This document shows positions 36,195 to 48,618 of a DNA stretch of 64,000 nt, in pieces. This DNA comes from Thioalbus denitrificans. GTDB taxonomy: Bacteria; Pseudomonadota; Gammaproteobacteria; DSM-26407. Below the pieces are notes generated by a model. The model ran no database searches. It saw only the letters and a list, made by a program, of their open reading frames with translations, and had not been told where the DNA came from. The translations under genes were made by a program, and so were the position numbers. Numbering within the stretch: position 1 is the first letter of the stretch; every line of letters starts with the position of its first letter. The stretch lies in NCBI RefSeq assembly GCF_003337735.1, contig NZ_QPJY01000003.1, positions 26,612 to 90,611 on the forward strand, in the 5' to 3' direction.

Positions 36195-39100
36195 TCAGCG
36201 CTGGTCGCCCGGGCCGCCGGGGCGGTCCTCCTCGTGCTGCATGCGCACCATCTCGGGATCGTCCCAGGTGCCCTTGAGGGAGTACTGGGCACGGGTGATC
36301 TGCTCGATCTGGGTCTGGAAGACCTTCTGCAGCACCAGCACCGCGGCGCCGGCCACGGGCCCGCCGGCGATGGCGCCGGCCACCGACAGGCTGCCGCCCA
36401 GCTCGGGGGTGACGGTAATCACCTGGTCGTAGTCCCGGGCCACCAGGCCGGTGCGGCCCGCCACCTCGATGCGCGCCGAGGGGCCCTTGATGTAGAAGTC
36501 GTTGGTATAGGCATTGCCCCCATCGAGGGTGAAGTGGCCCTCCATGCGGTCGAAGGCGAAGCCCTCCTTCACCAGGTCGCTGAAGTCCAGCGACAGCCGC
36601 CGGCGCAGGGCGGGCAGGCTGAGCAGGCCGAACACCCGGCCCACGCCCGGCTGCACGTCCTCGAGCTGCCCCTCGTCCACGCGCAGGGAAATCCCGCCGT
36701 CCACCCGCGCGAGCGCGAAATCGCCCGGGCCACCGCTCCAGACCACCTCGAAGTCGCCCCGGCCCTTGCCCTCGTTGATGCCCACCGCGAATCCGAGGCT
36801 CGCCAGCGCCTTGCCGGTATTTCCCGCGGAAAAATGGCCCTTCAGGCGCATCCACTGCCGGCCGCCGGCTTCCCGGCGCCAGTCGCCGGTGACGTCGAGC
36901 GCCAGGGCGCCGCCCTCCAGCTTCAGGGTCTCCAGCTGGAGCCCGTCGGCGCCCGGCGCGGTATTCAGGATCAGCGTCCCCAGCTCCCGCCCGTCGTAGA
37001 CCAGGGTGGTGCAACGCAGGGCCAGGGGCGGCAGGCCGGCGGGGTCGATCGGCTCCGCGGCCTGTCCGGCCGGGGACGGGGCGGCCGGCGGCCACACGAG
37101 CCGCTCCAGTCCGATGCCCAGCGGCGCCGAGCGGTCCGCCGGGATGGCCACGGTGCCCTGCACCTGCGGCCCGTCCAGGGTGGTCCGCCAGCCCCCATCC
37201 TCCCCCGGGACCAGCACCACCCCCACCTGCTCGAACGATCGCCCGAGCGCCACCAGCGTACCCACCCGCAGGTCCAGGCGCGTCAGGCCCGGCCCACCCC
37301 CGTTCCCGCCGCTCTCCAGCAAGCCCGTCCAGTCGTCCAGCGCCGCCCGCTCCAGCCGGCCGCTCACGGTCAGTCCGGGGGTCGCGGGGAGCTCCGCCTC
37401 GCCTCCCAGCACCACGGCCACCGCCTCCGGGCCGGGTTTCAGCCGTCCGGCGACCGTGGCGAGTCCGCCATAATCGGCGCGCAGGATGCGCTCCCCGGCG
37501 CCCAGGGAGAGGGTCAGCTCCAGGGGGCGCCGGGACGCGGCCGGCTTGCCGAGGGGCTCCGGCAGGGTCACCGCGACCCCCTCCAGATCCGAGTTGACGG
37601 TCAGGGTGGAGGCGAGCCGGCCGGTCTCCGGATCCTCCCGCACCGCCACCCGGGCCCGGAACGGCGCCCGCCCGTCGGTCCAGGCGAAGACCGGGTTGGG
37701 GAAGGCCTTGGCCAGGGCCTTGATCGGCATCCGGCCGCTGGCATCCACCGCGAGCCCCCCCCGGTTCCCGGCCCCGGTCGCCACCGCCAGGGTCACCGGC
37801 TGGCCCAGGTAGCGGGCCTTGAGCCCCGCGCCGGTCAGGCTTTGCCGGGTGAACGACAGCGTCCCGCCGGCCGCGTCCAGCTCGAGATCCAGGTCGCGGA
37901 AGCGCAGGGTGTTGGCGTCGAAATGGACGGCTCCCGCCACGCGCTGATCCACGCCCATGACGCGGGCCAGGGGCAGGCGCAGATCGAGATCCAGCGCTAT
38001 CTCCCCCTCCACCTCGGCGGTGGAGAGATAGCGGGCGAAGCGCTCCTTGAGGGGGCTCTCGAACAGGTAGCGCAGGCCGTCGGCGCCCGGGCCCCGGGTG
38101 CGCCCCTTCACCTCCAGGACCGCCGGCTTGGCATGCAGATCGGCGATGGTGGCGCGGGCCGACTCGATGCGGCTGTCGAAGATGCGCCCGTCGCTGGCCC
38201 GGATCTCCATTCCCCGGCCCAGGAAGGCCAGCTCGGCGCGGATGCCTTCCAGGCGCGGCCAGCCCGGCGTGTAGTCGAGGACGAAATCCTCCACCTGGGC
38301 CCGCACCTCGAACCGGCCCTCGCCATGGTCGAAGGGAAAGGCCCGGAGCGGCCCCTCGATGCGCACGAAACCCTCGCTGGCCCGCCCCGAGACCAGGGAC
38401 CGATCCAGCCAGGCCACGCTCTTCTCCGGCATGATGCCCACCGGCAGGTAGGACGAAACCCGGCTGCCGTCGGCATCGCGCAGCTCCGCCAGCAGGTCGA
38501 GCTCGGGACCGCCCTCCGGCGGCAGCAGCAGGTCCAGCCCGAGGCGGGGGATGCGGATGTCGTCGTTGCCGAGCAGGCCGTCACGGCTGCTGACATGCCA
38601 GCCGGCGGCATCCCGCCACCAGTTGAACCCGGCATCGATCCGGGTGAAGGCGAGAGGCTCCCGGAACAGCCGCTGCAGCTCCACCCGCACGGCGGTGCTG
38701 TCCAGCTGCAGCCAGCCCTGCCCGGGGCTGGCGACGAGCCGGCCGGACAGACCCGCCACGCCGGGCAGCCGCTCCCATTCCCGGGAGCCGAGATCCCGGA
38801 AGGCGGTGCCGATGGTCATTTCCGGCGCCCCGTCATCCCGATCGCGGAAGAGGAAATCGAGCCCCTCGAGCCAGCCCGTGGGCGCCGTGCCGCGCACCGC
38901 CGCGGCCATTCCGGGAGGCAGGTAGGCCGCGAGCCAGGGGGTGAGATCGGCCACCGCCGCCCGCTCCACCCGGACCCGCAGCTCGGCCGGCAGCGGGCCA
39001 TCGCCCCAGACCAGGCGCGCCCGGGCATCGGTGGGGGGCGTGGCCCGCGCGCCCTCGGCGTAGCGCAGGCCGGAGACGGCCACATCCCAGCCGTCGGCAT

Positions 39101-40043
39101 CCGCCAGGCGGGATAGACGCAGCTCGGAGGAGAGCGCCGCGGGCGGGGTCTCCGTGTCCCCGGGGGGGCGCAGATCATTGAGGCGGAGGCTCCCTTCGAG
39201 CGTCTCCAGCCGGCCGTTGCGCACCTCGCCCCACAGCTCGCTGCCGAGCCGGCCATCCGGCAGGGGCGGCAGCTCCCGGATCTCGGCCAGCAGCCGGCCG
39301 ATGGGCAGGTTCTCCGTCTCCAGCCACAGCCGCCCGTCCCACGCCGCCATGGCATCCACGCCGCCGCGCATGTCGGCGAGGAAATGGACCCGTCCGGTCT
39401 CGGTGCCGGTCAGCACCCCCCGGCCCTCGAGCCGGTGCCGGTCGCCATCGTTGCTCAGCCCGAGGGTGAGCGCGCCCAGGTGCAGGGTGGTGCCGGTGCG
39501 CTGGTCGTGCCAGTCCAGCCCACCCTGCTCGATGAGCACGTGGGACTGGGCCATCAGCCAGGCGGCCGGCTCCGGACCGCGCCACTCCCCGCCCCCGCCG
39601 GTGGCGCCGAAGCCGGCCAGCCGCACCCCGCCGCCGGCCAGCCGCTCGAGGCCGATGCGTGCGCCCACCAGGGTCAGCCGGCTCGGCTGCAGGGTCCGTT
39701 GGCGCAGGGAGCCGATCAGGTCCACCGCGATGCGCGCCTCGCGCACCTGCACCATCACGTGCCGATCGCCGGGGTCGAGCACCTTCACGTCGCGGAGGGT
39801 GAACTCCGGCCCCCAGCGCCACCAGCGGGCGGCCACCTCGCCCACCTCCACCGGCCGGCCCACGTAGCCGCTGAGATACTCGCCCAGTTCGCCCCCCTCG
39901 CTCACCGCCCCCGGCAGCCACAGGCGCATGAAGGAGAGCCCCGCGGCGAGCAGGATGACCAGCACGGCGGAGAGAATCCAGAGCCTGGCGGCCAGGGACA
40001 GGGCGTGGTGATGCAGGCGTTTCTTCACAGTCGTTGGCTTCAA
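36195..40043 (-). CDS. yhdP: YhdP family AsmA-like envelope protein
   Basis: 1282 residues. One N-terminal membrane helix (LWILSAVLVILLAAGLSFM, about 22-40) is followed by a very long periplasmic region rich in beta-strand. VEVGEVAARWWRWGPEFTLRDVKV and the C-terminal FTLDGGNAYTNDFYIKGPSA and DYDQVITVTPELGGSL blocks match YhdP. In E. coli, YhdP is one of the AsmA-like proteins thought to bridge the envelope and move phospholipids to the outer membrane. Conservation outside the ends is low, as usual. It lies 51 bp after rng. Confidence 0.92.
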   Translation of the reverse strand: MKPTTVKKRLHHHALSLAARLWILSAVLVILLAAGLSFMRLWLPGAVSEGGELGEYLSGYVGRPVEVGEVAARWWRWGPEFTLRDVKVLDPGDRHVMVQVREARIAVDLIGSLRQRTLQPSRLTLVGARIGLERLAGGGVRLAGFGATGGGGEWRGPEPAAWLMAQSHVLIEQGGLDWHDQRTGTTLHLGALTLGLSNDGDRHRLEGRGVLTGTETGRVHFLADMRGGVDAMAAWDGRLWLETENLPIGRLLAEIRELPPLPDGRLGSELWGEVRNGRLETLEGSLRLNDLRPPGDTETPPAALSSELRLSRLADADGWDVAVSGLRYAEGARATPPTDARARLVWGDGPLPAELRVRVERAAVADLTPWLAAYLPPGMAAAVRGTAPTGWLEGLDFLFRDRDDGAPEMTIGTAFRDLGSREWERLPGVAGLSGRLVASPGQGWLQLDSTAVRVELQRLFREPLAFTRIDAGFNWWRDAAGWHVSSRDGLLGNDDIRIPRLGLDLLLPPEGGPELDLLAELRDADGSRVSSYLPVGIMPEKSVAWLDRSLVSGRASEGFVRIEGPLRAFPFDHGEGRFEVRAQVEDFVLDYTPGWPRLEGIRAELAFLGRGMEIRASDGRIFDSRIESARATIADLHAKPAVLEVKGRTRGPGADGLRYLFESPLKERFARYLSTAEVEGEIALDLDLRLPLARVMGVDQRVAGAVHFDANTLRFRDLDLELDAAGGTLSFTRQSLTGAGLKARYLGQPVTLAVATGAGNRGGLAVDASGRMPIKALAKAFPNPVFAWTDGRAPFRARVAVREDPETGRLASTLTVNSDLEGVAVTLPEPLGKPAASRRPLELTLSLGAGERILRADYGGLATVAGRLKPGPEAVAVVLGGEAELPATPGLTVSGRLERAALDDWTGLLESGGNGGGPGLTRLDLRVGTLVALGRSFEQVGVVLVPGEDGGWRTTLDGPQVQGTVAIPADRSAPLGIGLERLVWPPAAPSPAGQAAEPIDPAGLPPLALRCTTLVYDGRELGTLILNTAPGADGLQLETLKLEGGALALDVTGDWRREAGGRQWMRLKGHFSAGNTGKALASLGFAVGINEGKGRGDFEVVWSGGPGDFALARVDGGISLRVDEGQLEDVQPGVGRVFGLLSLPALRRRLSLDFSDLVKEGFAFDRMEGHFTLDGGNAYTNDFYIKGPSARIEVAGRTGLVARDYDQVITVTPELGGSLSVAGAIAGGPVAGAAVLVLQKVFQTQIEQITRAQYSLKGTWDDPEMVRMQHEEDRPGGPGDQR

Positions 40044-40094
40044 CCTCGGCGAGGCGCCGTTGCCGGGACCGGCGGGGGGACCCCGCCGGAGACC

Positions 40095-41567
40095 CTACAT
40101 GAGGACCACGTCGAACTGCTCCGTGTTGTACTGCGGCTCGGCCTGGAGCTTGATGGGCTTGCCGATGAACGACTCCAGGTCGGCCACGCTGGTGGACTCC
40201 TCGTCCACCAGCCGGTGGACCACCTCGGTGGAGGCCAGCACCAGGAAGGTGCTCACGTCGAACGCCCGCGCCTGGCGCATGATCTCCCTGAAGATCTCAT
40301 AGCACACCGTCTCGGCGGTTTTCATGAAGCCGCGCCCGTTGCAGGTGGGGCAGGCGGAGCAGAGCACGTGCTCCAGGCTCTCGCGGGTGCGCTTGCGGGT
40401 CATCTCCACCAGGCCCAGGTTGGAGACCTCGCTGATGTGGCTCTTGGCGTGGTCCTTCTCCAGCGCCTTCTCCAGCGCCCGCAGCACCTGGCGCTTGTGC
40501 TCGGCATCGGTCATGTCGATGAAATCGATGATGATGATGCCGCCGAGGTTGCGCAGCCGCAGCTGGCGGGCGATGGCCTGGGCCGCCTCCAGGTTGGTCT
40601 TGAAGATGGTCTCCTCGAGGTTGCGGTGACCCACGAAGGCGCCCGTGTTGACGTCGACCGTGGTCATCGCCTCGGTCTGGTCGATGATGAGGTAGCCGCC
40701 GGACTTGAGCTGCACCTTGCGCTCCAGGGCCTTCTGGATCTCGTCCTCCACCCCGTAGAGGTCGAAGATGGGCCGCTCGCCGGTGTAGTACTCGATGCGC
40801 TCCATGAGCTGGGGCATGAACTGGCGGGCGAAGGTCTGCACCCGGACATGGGTCTCGCCCGAGTCGATGCGGACCCGCTCCACCTCGTCGCCCACCAGGT
40901 CGCGCAGGGTGCGGACCGCCAGCGGCAGGTCCTCGTGGATGATGGCGCCCGACTCGGCCTGGGCGACCCGTTCGCGCACCAGGGTCCAGAGCTTGGTGAG
41001 GAAGGTCATGTCCTCGGTCAGCTCCTGCTCGCCCACGCCCTCGGCGGCGGTGCGCACGATGAAGCCGAATTCGCAGCCCTCCGGCGCCCGCTCCTGGACC
41101 AGCTCCTTGAGGCGCAGCCGCTCGGCCTCGTCCTCGATGCGCTGGGAGATGCCCACGTGGCGCAGGTTGGACATGAGCACCAGGTAGCGGGAGGGGATGG
41201 AGACGTGGGTGGTGAGCCGCGCCCCCTTGGTGCCCAGGGGGTCCTTGATCACCTGGACGATGACGTCCTGGCCCTCCCGCAACAGGTCGGTGATGGACTC
41301 GGGCGGCCTGCAGCCCTCCACCCGCACCGCCTCCTCGGTCTCGCACTGGATGTCGGAGACGTGCAGGAACGCGGCCCGGTCCAGGCCGATGTCCACGAAG
41401 GCGGCCTGCATGCCGGGCAGGACCCGGCAGACCCGTCCCTTGTAGATGTTCCCCACCAATCCGCGACGGCTGGCGCGCTCCACGTAGACCTCCTGCAGCA
41501 CGCCGTTCTCCACCACCGCCACGCGGGTCTCGCTGGGGGTGACGTTGATCAGGATCTCCTCACTCAC
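40095..41567 (-). CDS. rng: Ribonuclease G
   Basis: 490 residues, MSEEILINVTPSETRVAVVE. The S1 RNA-binding domain occupies about 35-125 (GNIYKGRVCRVLPGMQAAFVDIG). The catalytic DNase-I-like part contains VDVNTGAFVGHRN and IIIIDFIDM, whose aspartates bind the metal. CPTCNGRGFMKT near 400 is the zinc-link region. It matures 16S rRNA and helps mRNA decay. It lacks the long C-terminal scaffold of RNase E. It follows maf by 54 bp. Confidence 0.96.
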   Translation of the reverse strand: MSEEILINVTPSETRVAVVENGVLQEVYVERASRRGLVGNIYKGRVCRVLPGMQAAFVDIGLDRAAFLHVSDIQCETEEAVRVEGCRPPESITDLLREGQDVIVQVIKDPLGTKGARLTTHVSIPSRYLVLMSNLRHVGISQRIEDEAERLRLKELVQERAPEGCEFGFIVRTAAEGVGEQELTEDMTFLTKLWTLVRERVAQAESGAIIHEDLPLAVRTLRDLVGDEVERVRIDSGETHVRVQTFARQFMPQLMERIEYYTGERPIFDLYGVEDEIQKALERKVQLKSGGYLIIDQTEAMTTVDVNTGAFVGHRNLEETIFKTNLEAAQAIARQLRLRNLGGIIIIDFIDMTDAEHKRQVLRALEKALEKDHAKSHISEVSNLGLVEMTRKRTRESLEHVLCSACPTCNGRGFMKTAETVCYEIFREIMRQARAFDVSTFLVLASTEVVHRLVDEESTSVADLESFIGKPIKLQAEPQYNTEQFDVVLM

Positions 41568-41621
41568 TCCGGCCTCCGGCTACCGTCCCCTGCCTGTTGT
41601 CGTTGTAATGGGTCAAACATT

Positions 41622-42215
41622 TCAGCGCCGGGCGGCGGCATCCGCCACGCCGAAGCGTTCCAGCAACTCCGCGGTCTCGAACAGGGGCAGGCCCATGACA
41701 CCCGAGTAGCTCCCCTCGATCCGCTCCACGAACACCGCCGCCCGGCCCTGGATGGCGTAGGCCCCGGCCTTGTCCGCCGGCTCGCCACTCGCCCAGTAGG
41801 CCTCCGCCTCGCCGGGCAGCAGGACCCGGAAACGGACCCGGGTCACCGACAGCCGGCTCTCCTCGCGCTCCCCCTCCACCAGCGCCACCCCGGAGAGCAC
41901 CCGGTGTTCGCGCCCGGAGAGGCGGGCCAGCATGGCCAGGGCGTCAGCGCGGTCGCGGGGCTTGCCGAGGATGGTGTCGTCCACCACCACCGCCGTATCG
42001 GCGCCCAGCACCGGGGCCTGGACCTCCAGGGCGGCACCACCGGCCCGCGCCTTGGCCAGCGCCAGGCGCAGCACGTACTCCTCGGGCGCCTCGCCCGGGT
42101 TCACCCGCTCGGACACGGCCACCGGGCAGACCGTGTAATGAACGCCGATCTGCTCCAGCAGTTCCCGCCGGCGCGGCGAGGAGGAGGCCAGGTAGAGGGT
42201 ACGCGACCGGCTCAT
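41622..42215 (-). CDS. maf: Maf-family nucleoside triphosphate pyrophosphatase
   Basis: 197 residues from ATG 42215 ([20 protein letters not shown]). An ATG six codons upstream is possible; neither has a strong ribosome site. Family motifs are [34 protein letters not shown] and [28 protein letters not shown]. It hydrolyses non-canonical nucleotides such as dTTP/UTP analogues, a house-cleaning role. It is in the conserved mreD-maf-rng order. Confidence 0.93.
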   Translation of the reverse strand: MSRSRTLYLASSSPRRRELLEQIGVHYTVCPVAVSERVNPGEAPEEYVLRLALAKARAGGAALEVQAPVLGADTAVVVDDTILGKPRDRADALAMLARLSGREHRVLSGVALVEGEREESRLSVTRVRFRVLLPGEAEAYWASGEPADKAGAYAIQGRAAVFVERIEGSYSGVMGLPLFETAELLERFGVADAAARR

Positions 42216-42315
42216 GGGTTCAGTCCGAGTCATTCGCCGCCGGAGACGCCGGGTTCACCGCCGCCCGCGGTCGCGGCCATGCCGCAACGGTCCGGAGCGT
42301 GGCACCCCGGCGATG

Positions 42316-42804
42316 CTACTGCACCCCGAAACGGCGGCGCACGTCACGCAGGATGACGAACACCCAGGGCCACAGCAGCATGCTGGTCAGCGAGGGCAGC
42401 CAGTAGTCCCAGGATCGGGGCACCGCACCGGTCACCCCCAGCACCCAGAGTACCAGCATCTGGCTCAGGCCCACCAGCACCAGCACCGTGAGGGCCTGCT
42501 GCCAGACCGGAAAGACGCGGATGCGCTGGTGCAGCAGGGTCGCCAGGTAGGCCACCACCGCCAGCGCCAGGGCGTGCTGCCCCAGCAGGACGCCGTTGAT
42601 GAGGTCGAGCAGCAGCCCCATCAGCCAGCCCACCCCCACTCCGATCCGGGTCGGCAGCGCCATGCACCAGTAGATGAGCACGAGCACCACCCAGGCGGGA
42701 CGGTAGGGCCCGGCCCACTCCGGCAGGGGCAGGATGGTGAGCAGCAGGGCCATGAAGAAGGTGAAGGCGATGATCCCGCCGCCGCGGGGCCGGGTGACGC
42801 TCAT
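42316..42804 (-). CDS. mreD: Rod shape-determining protein MreD
   Basis: 162 residues, MSVTRPRGGGIIAFTFFMAL, with five hydrophobic segments. WAGPYRPAWVVLVLIYWCMA and GLLLDLINGVLLGQHALAL are typical for gammaproteobacterial MreD. It links MreC to the elongasome in the inner membrane. The start overlaps the mreC stop by 4 bp. Confidence 0.95.
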   Translation of the reverse strand: MSVTRPRGGGIIAFTFFMALLLTILPLPEWAGPYRPAWVVLVLIYWCMALPTRIGVGVGWLMGLLLDLINGVLLGQHALALAVVAYLATLLHQRIRVFPVWQQALTVLVLVGLSQMLVLWVLGVTGAVPRSWDYWLPSLTSMLLWPWVFVILRDVRRRFGVQ

Positions 42805-43730
42805 CCGCCCCCCTCCGGCACCGGCTCGCCGGCCCCGTCCGCCCCGGACTCCAGTTGCTCCGGCCCCTCCGGCTCCGGCCCGGTCTCCGCCTCGACCGGC
42901 GCGGTCTGCGTGCGCGGCCACACCAGCAGCACCTCCCGGCTGCGGTCGAGCCGGGCGCTGGGACGGGCCGTGATGAGGGCGTAGGCCTGGCCCGGATCGT
43001 GGGTCACCTCCACCACCGTGCCCACCGGGTAGCCGGGAGGGAAGCGACCGCCGAGCCCCGAGGTGATGAGCAGATCGCCGGGGCGGATGTCGGCGGTGTC
43101 GGGAACGTGGGCCAGCTCCAGCCGGTCGATGGCGCCGGTGCCCAGCGCCACGGCGCGGATGCCGTTGCGGTTCACCTGCACCGGGATGGCATGGCTGGCG
43201 TCGGTGATGAGCAGCGCCCGGCTGGTGATGGGGCCCACCTCCACCACCTGCCCCATGACCCCCTGGGAGTCGAGCAGCGGCTGGCCCTTGAACGCCCCGT
43301 CGCGGCTGCCCTTGTTGAGGACGATCTGGTGGGTGAAGGGATCGGCGTCCACCGCCAGCAGCTCGGCGATGAGCACCCGCTCGCTCATGATCCGGCTGCC
43401 GGAGTGGAGCAGCTCGCGCAGGCGGCGGTTCTCGGACTCCAGCGCCTCCAGCTTCTGCACCTGCGCCCGCAGCAGGAGCTGCCCGGCCTTGAGGTTGGCG
43501 TTCTCGGCGATGAGGTCGCGGCGGGTGGAGAGCCCCTCGGTGAACCAGCGCCCCGCCACCACGGGGAAGTTGACCAGGTACTGGATGGGGGCGAGGACCA
43601 GGGAGAGGGCGGAACGGACGTGCGCCATCTGCGCCAGCCGGTGATCCATGGTCATCAGGACCACCGACAGCACGATCAGCAGGATCAGACGCACCCCGGT
43701 GGAGGGGCCCTGTGTGAACAGCGGTTTAAT
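42801..43730 (-). CDS. mreC: Rod shape-determining protein MreC, probable ATT start
   Basis: The family's conserved N-terminus (KPxFxxGPSxxxRL) is encoded here, as IKPLFTQGPSTGVRLI, but no ATG, GTG or TTG stands before it. The only codon at the expected place is ATT at 43730, with GAGGTG six bases upstream. A stop (TGA) lies just above. From ATT the protein has 309 residues. A GTG at 43694 would lose this conserved segment. The rest has a membrane helix (RLILLIVLSVVLMTMDH), a coiled coil (about 70-110) and the beta-rich MreC domain (GSRDGAFKGQPLLDSQGVMGQV). MreC scaffolds the elongasome in the periplasm. Confidence 0.85.
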   Translation of the reverse strand: MKPLFTQGPSTGVRLILLIVLSVVLMTMDHRLAQMAHVRSALSLVLAPIQYLVNFPVVAGRWFTEGLSTRRDLIAENANLKAGQLLLRAQVQKLEALESENRRLRELLHSGSRIMSERVLIAELLAVDADPFTHQIVLNKGSRDGAFKGQPLLDSQGVMGQVVEVGPITSRALLITDASHAIPVQVNRNGIRAVALGTGAIDRLELAHVPDTADIRPGDLLITSGLGGRFPPGYPVGTVVEVTHDPGQAYALITARPSARLDRSREVLLVWPRTQTAPVEAETGPEPEGPEQLESGADGAGEPVPEGGG

Positions 43731-43811
43731 GGGAGCACCTCATCGGGCCGGCGAGGCCGTCTCGGGTTGGGCGCCGGCCTCCGGCGCCCGACGCTGGGGC
43801 GCGCAGCCCCG

Positions 43812-44957
<1,146 letters not shown>

Positions 44958-44984
44958 TCAGGCACTGCCCAACGAGGTCCCCGC

Positions 44985-45272
44985 ATGTCCCTGGAACGTT
45001 CCGAGGTGGAGTCCATCGCCCACCTCGCCCGGCTCGCCCTCGACGAGGCCGATATCCCCCGCTATGCCACCGAGCTGTCCAGCATCCTCGGCCTGGTGGA
45101 ACAGATGAACAGCGTGGACACCCACGGCGTGGCGCCCATGGCCCATCCCCAGGATGTCCACCAGCGCCTGCGCCCCGACGCGGTCACCGAGACCGACCGG
45201 CGGGAGCAGTTCCAGCGCATCGCCCCCCAGGTGGAGAACGGCCTCTACCTGGTGCCGAAGGTCATTGAGTGA
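44985..45272 (+). CDS. gatC: Asp/Glu-tRNA amidotransferase subunit C
   Basis: 95 residues, [20 protein letters not shown]. Conserved blocks are [28 protein letters not shown] and [20 protein letters not shown]. GatC stabilises GatA and GatB in the complex that turns misacylated Asp-tRNA(Asn) or Glu-tRNA(Gln) into the correct amide forms. Its presence predicts non-discriminating aspartyl- or glutamyl-tRNA synthetases in this organism. Confidence 0.96.
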   Translation: MSLERSEVESIAHLARLALDEADIPRYATELSSILGLVEQMNSVDTHGVAPMAHPQDVHQRLRPDAVTETDRREQFQRIAPQVENGLYLVPKVIE

Positions 45273-45378
45273 GGAGTGAGGCGCAAGGGGTGAGGCGTCG
45301 GGAGAGACACCCGGACTCCGTTCCCCCTGGCGCGCTTGGCGCCTTGGTGTCGAATCCTGTCAGGCAAGAGAAGAAGAC

Positions 45379-46833
<1,455 letters not shown>

Positions 46834-46840
46834 GAACCTC

Positions 46841-46996
46841 TTGAATAGACAGGATTTACAGGATTGACAGGATTTGCATGTTTCGGCGGAACGGACGGGT
46901 CACGTGACTGGTGGGTCTCGGATGGTGCGTCCCGCACCCATAAAACCAGTGCAGACAATATCAATCCTGTAGATCCTGTAAATCCTGTCTATTAAC
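46841..46996. repeat. Inverted-arm intergenic repeat (CAGGATTTA units)
   Basis: The left arm is three 9-bp units, CAGGATTTA, CAGGATTGA, CAGGATTTG (46850-46876). The right arm (46961-46987) has three inverse units TCAATCCTG, TAGATCCTG, TAAATCCTG. AATAGA and TCTATT flank the ends. The arms are about 84 bp apart. It fills the gatA-gatB gap and could form a long hairpin in the operon mRNA. Confidence 0.9.
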
Positions 46997-47024
46997 AAAT
47001 ACCAGCCAAAAGGGTCGCAAGACG

Positions 47025-48464
47025 ATGGAATGGGAAGCGGTCATCGGGCTCGAGATTCACGCCCAGCTCTCCACGCGGAGCAAGATCTTCTCCGGCAGCA
47101 GCACCGCCTTCGGCGCGGCGCCCAACACCCAGGCCAACGCGGTGGATCTCGGCCTGCCCGGGGTGCTGCCGGTGCTCAACGCCGAGGCCGTGCGCATGGC
47201 GGCGAAGTTCGGGCTGGCCATCGGCGCGGAGGTGGCGCGGCGCTCGGTCTTCGCGCGCAAGAACTACTTCTACCCGGATCTCCCCAAGGGCTACCAGATC
47301 AGCCAGTACGAGCTGCCCATCGTGGCCCGCGGCGAGTTGGAGATCGAGCTCGAGGACGGGACCGCCAAGACCGTCGGCGTCACCCGCGCCCACCTGGAGG
47401 AGGACGCCGGCAAGTCCCTGCACGAGGACTTCCACGGCCTCACCGGCATCGATCTCAACCGCGCCGGCACGCCGCTGCTGGAGATCGTCTCCGAACCCGA
47501 CCTGCGCTCGGCGAAGGAGGCGGTGGCCTACATGAAGAAGCTCCACTCGCTGGTGCGCTACCTCGGCATCTGCGACGGCAACATGCAGGAGGGCTCCTTC
47601 CGCTGCGACGCCAACGTCTCCGTACGCCCGAAGGGCCAGCACAAGTTCGGCACCCGGGCCGAGATCAAGAACCTCAACTCCTTCCGCTTCGTCGAGCGCG
47701 CCATCAACTTCGAGATCGAGCGCCAGATCGACATCATCGAGAGCGGCGGCGCGGTGGTGCAGGAGACCCGCCTCTATGACGCGGCCCGGGACGAGACCCG
47801 CCCCATGCGCACCAAGGAGGAGGCCAACGACTACCGCTACTTCCCCGACCCGGACCTGCTCCCGGTGGCGCTCGACGAGGCGTTCATCGAGGCGGTGCGC
47901 CTGACCCTGCCGGAGCTTCCCGACGAGAAGAAGCACCGCTTCATGACCCACTACGGCCTGCCCGCCTACGATGCCGGCGTGCTCACCGCCTCCCGGGAGC
48001 TGGCCGACTACTACGAAACCGTGGTGAAGGCCGCCGGCGGCCACCCCAAGCTGGCGGCCAACTGGGTGATGGGCGATCTCGCCGCCGCGCTGAACAAGGA
48101 GGGCCTGGAGATCGACGCCGGCCCGGTGGGCGCGGAGCAGCTCGGCGGGCTCATCGTGCGCATCACCGACAACACCATCTCCGGCAAGATGGCCAAGACC
48201 GTCTTCGAGGCCATGTGGAACGGCGAGGGCGATGTCGACGCGATCATCGAAAAGAAGGGCCTCAAGCAGATCACCGACACCAGCGCCATCGAGCAGGCCA
48301 TCCAGGCGGTGCTGGACGCCAACCCGGGCCAGGTGGCCGACTACCGCGGCGGCAAGGACAAGCTGTTCGGCTTCTTCGTGGGCCAGGTGATGAAGGCCAC
48401 CCGCGGCCAGGCCAACCCGGCCCAGGTGAACGAGGTCCTCAAGAAGCTGCTCGACCAGGCCTGA
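47025..48464 (+). CDS. gatB: Asp/Glu-tRNA amidotransferase subunit B
   Basis: 479 residues, [20 protein letters not shown]. The catalytic cradle contains the conserved [26 protein letters not shown] and [17 protein letters not shown] blocks. The C-terminal helical GatB/YqeY domain (about 330-479) holds the tRNA tail. It activates the misacylated tRNA and uses ammonia from GatA. It is the last gene of the gatCAB unit; 154 bp without clear features follow. Confidence 0.97.
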   Translation: MEWEAVIGLEIHAQLSTRSKIFSGSSTAFGAAPNTQANAVDLGLPGVLPVLNAEAVRMAAKFGLAIGAEVARRSVFARKNYFYPDLPKGYQISQYELPIVARGELEIELEDGTAKTVGVTRAHLEEDAGKSLHEDFHGLTGIDLNRAGTPLLEIVSEPDLRSAKEAVAYMKKLHSLVRYLGICDGNMQEGSFRCDANVSVRPKGQHKFGTRAEIKNLNSFRFVERAINFEIERQIDIIESGGAVVQETRLYDAARDETRPMRTKEEANDYRYFPDPDLLPVALDEAFIEAVRLTLPELPDEKKHRFMTHYGLPAYDAGVLTASRELADYYETVVKAAGGHPKLAANWVMGDLAAALNKEGLEIDAGPVGAEQLGGLIVRITDNTISGKMAKTVFEAMWNGEGDVDAIIEKKGLKQITDTSAIEQAIQAVLDANPGQVADYRGGKDKLFGFFVGQVMKATRGQANPAQVNEVLKKLLDQA

Positions 48465-48618
48465 GCACCCCTGTCACGACAACGACCTGTCCGGAGTCCA
48501 GCCCTGCCCGCGCTTTACCTTCACGGCGCATCGGGACTAATCTTCAAGCACAGACACGCCACGGACGAACCCACGGCTGCGGCGTGCCCAGAACCGGGAT
48601 CTCGGAGCACATACGACC

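Noticed and set aside
35217..39116. 1299-codon open frame on the plus strand opposite nit and yhdP
   Set aside because: Composition is His/Gly/Ala/Arg-rich and low in typical protein patterns. It is a GC-driven shadow of yhdP, which has clear family similarity.
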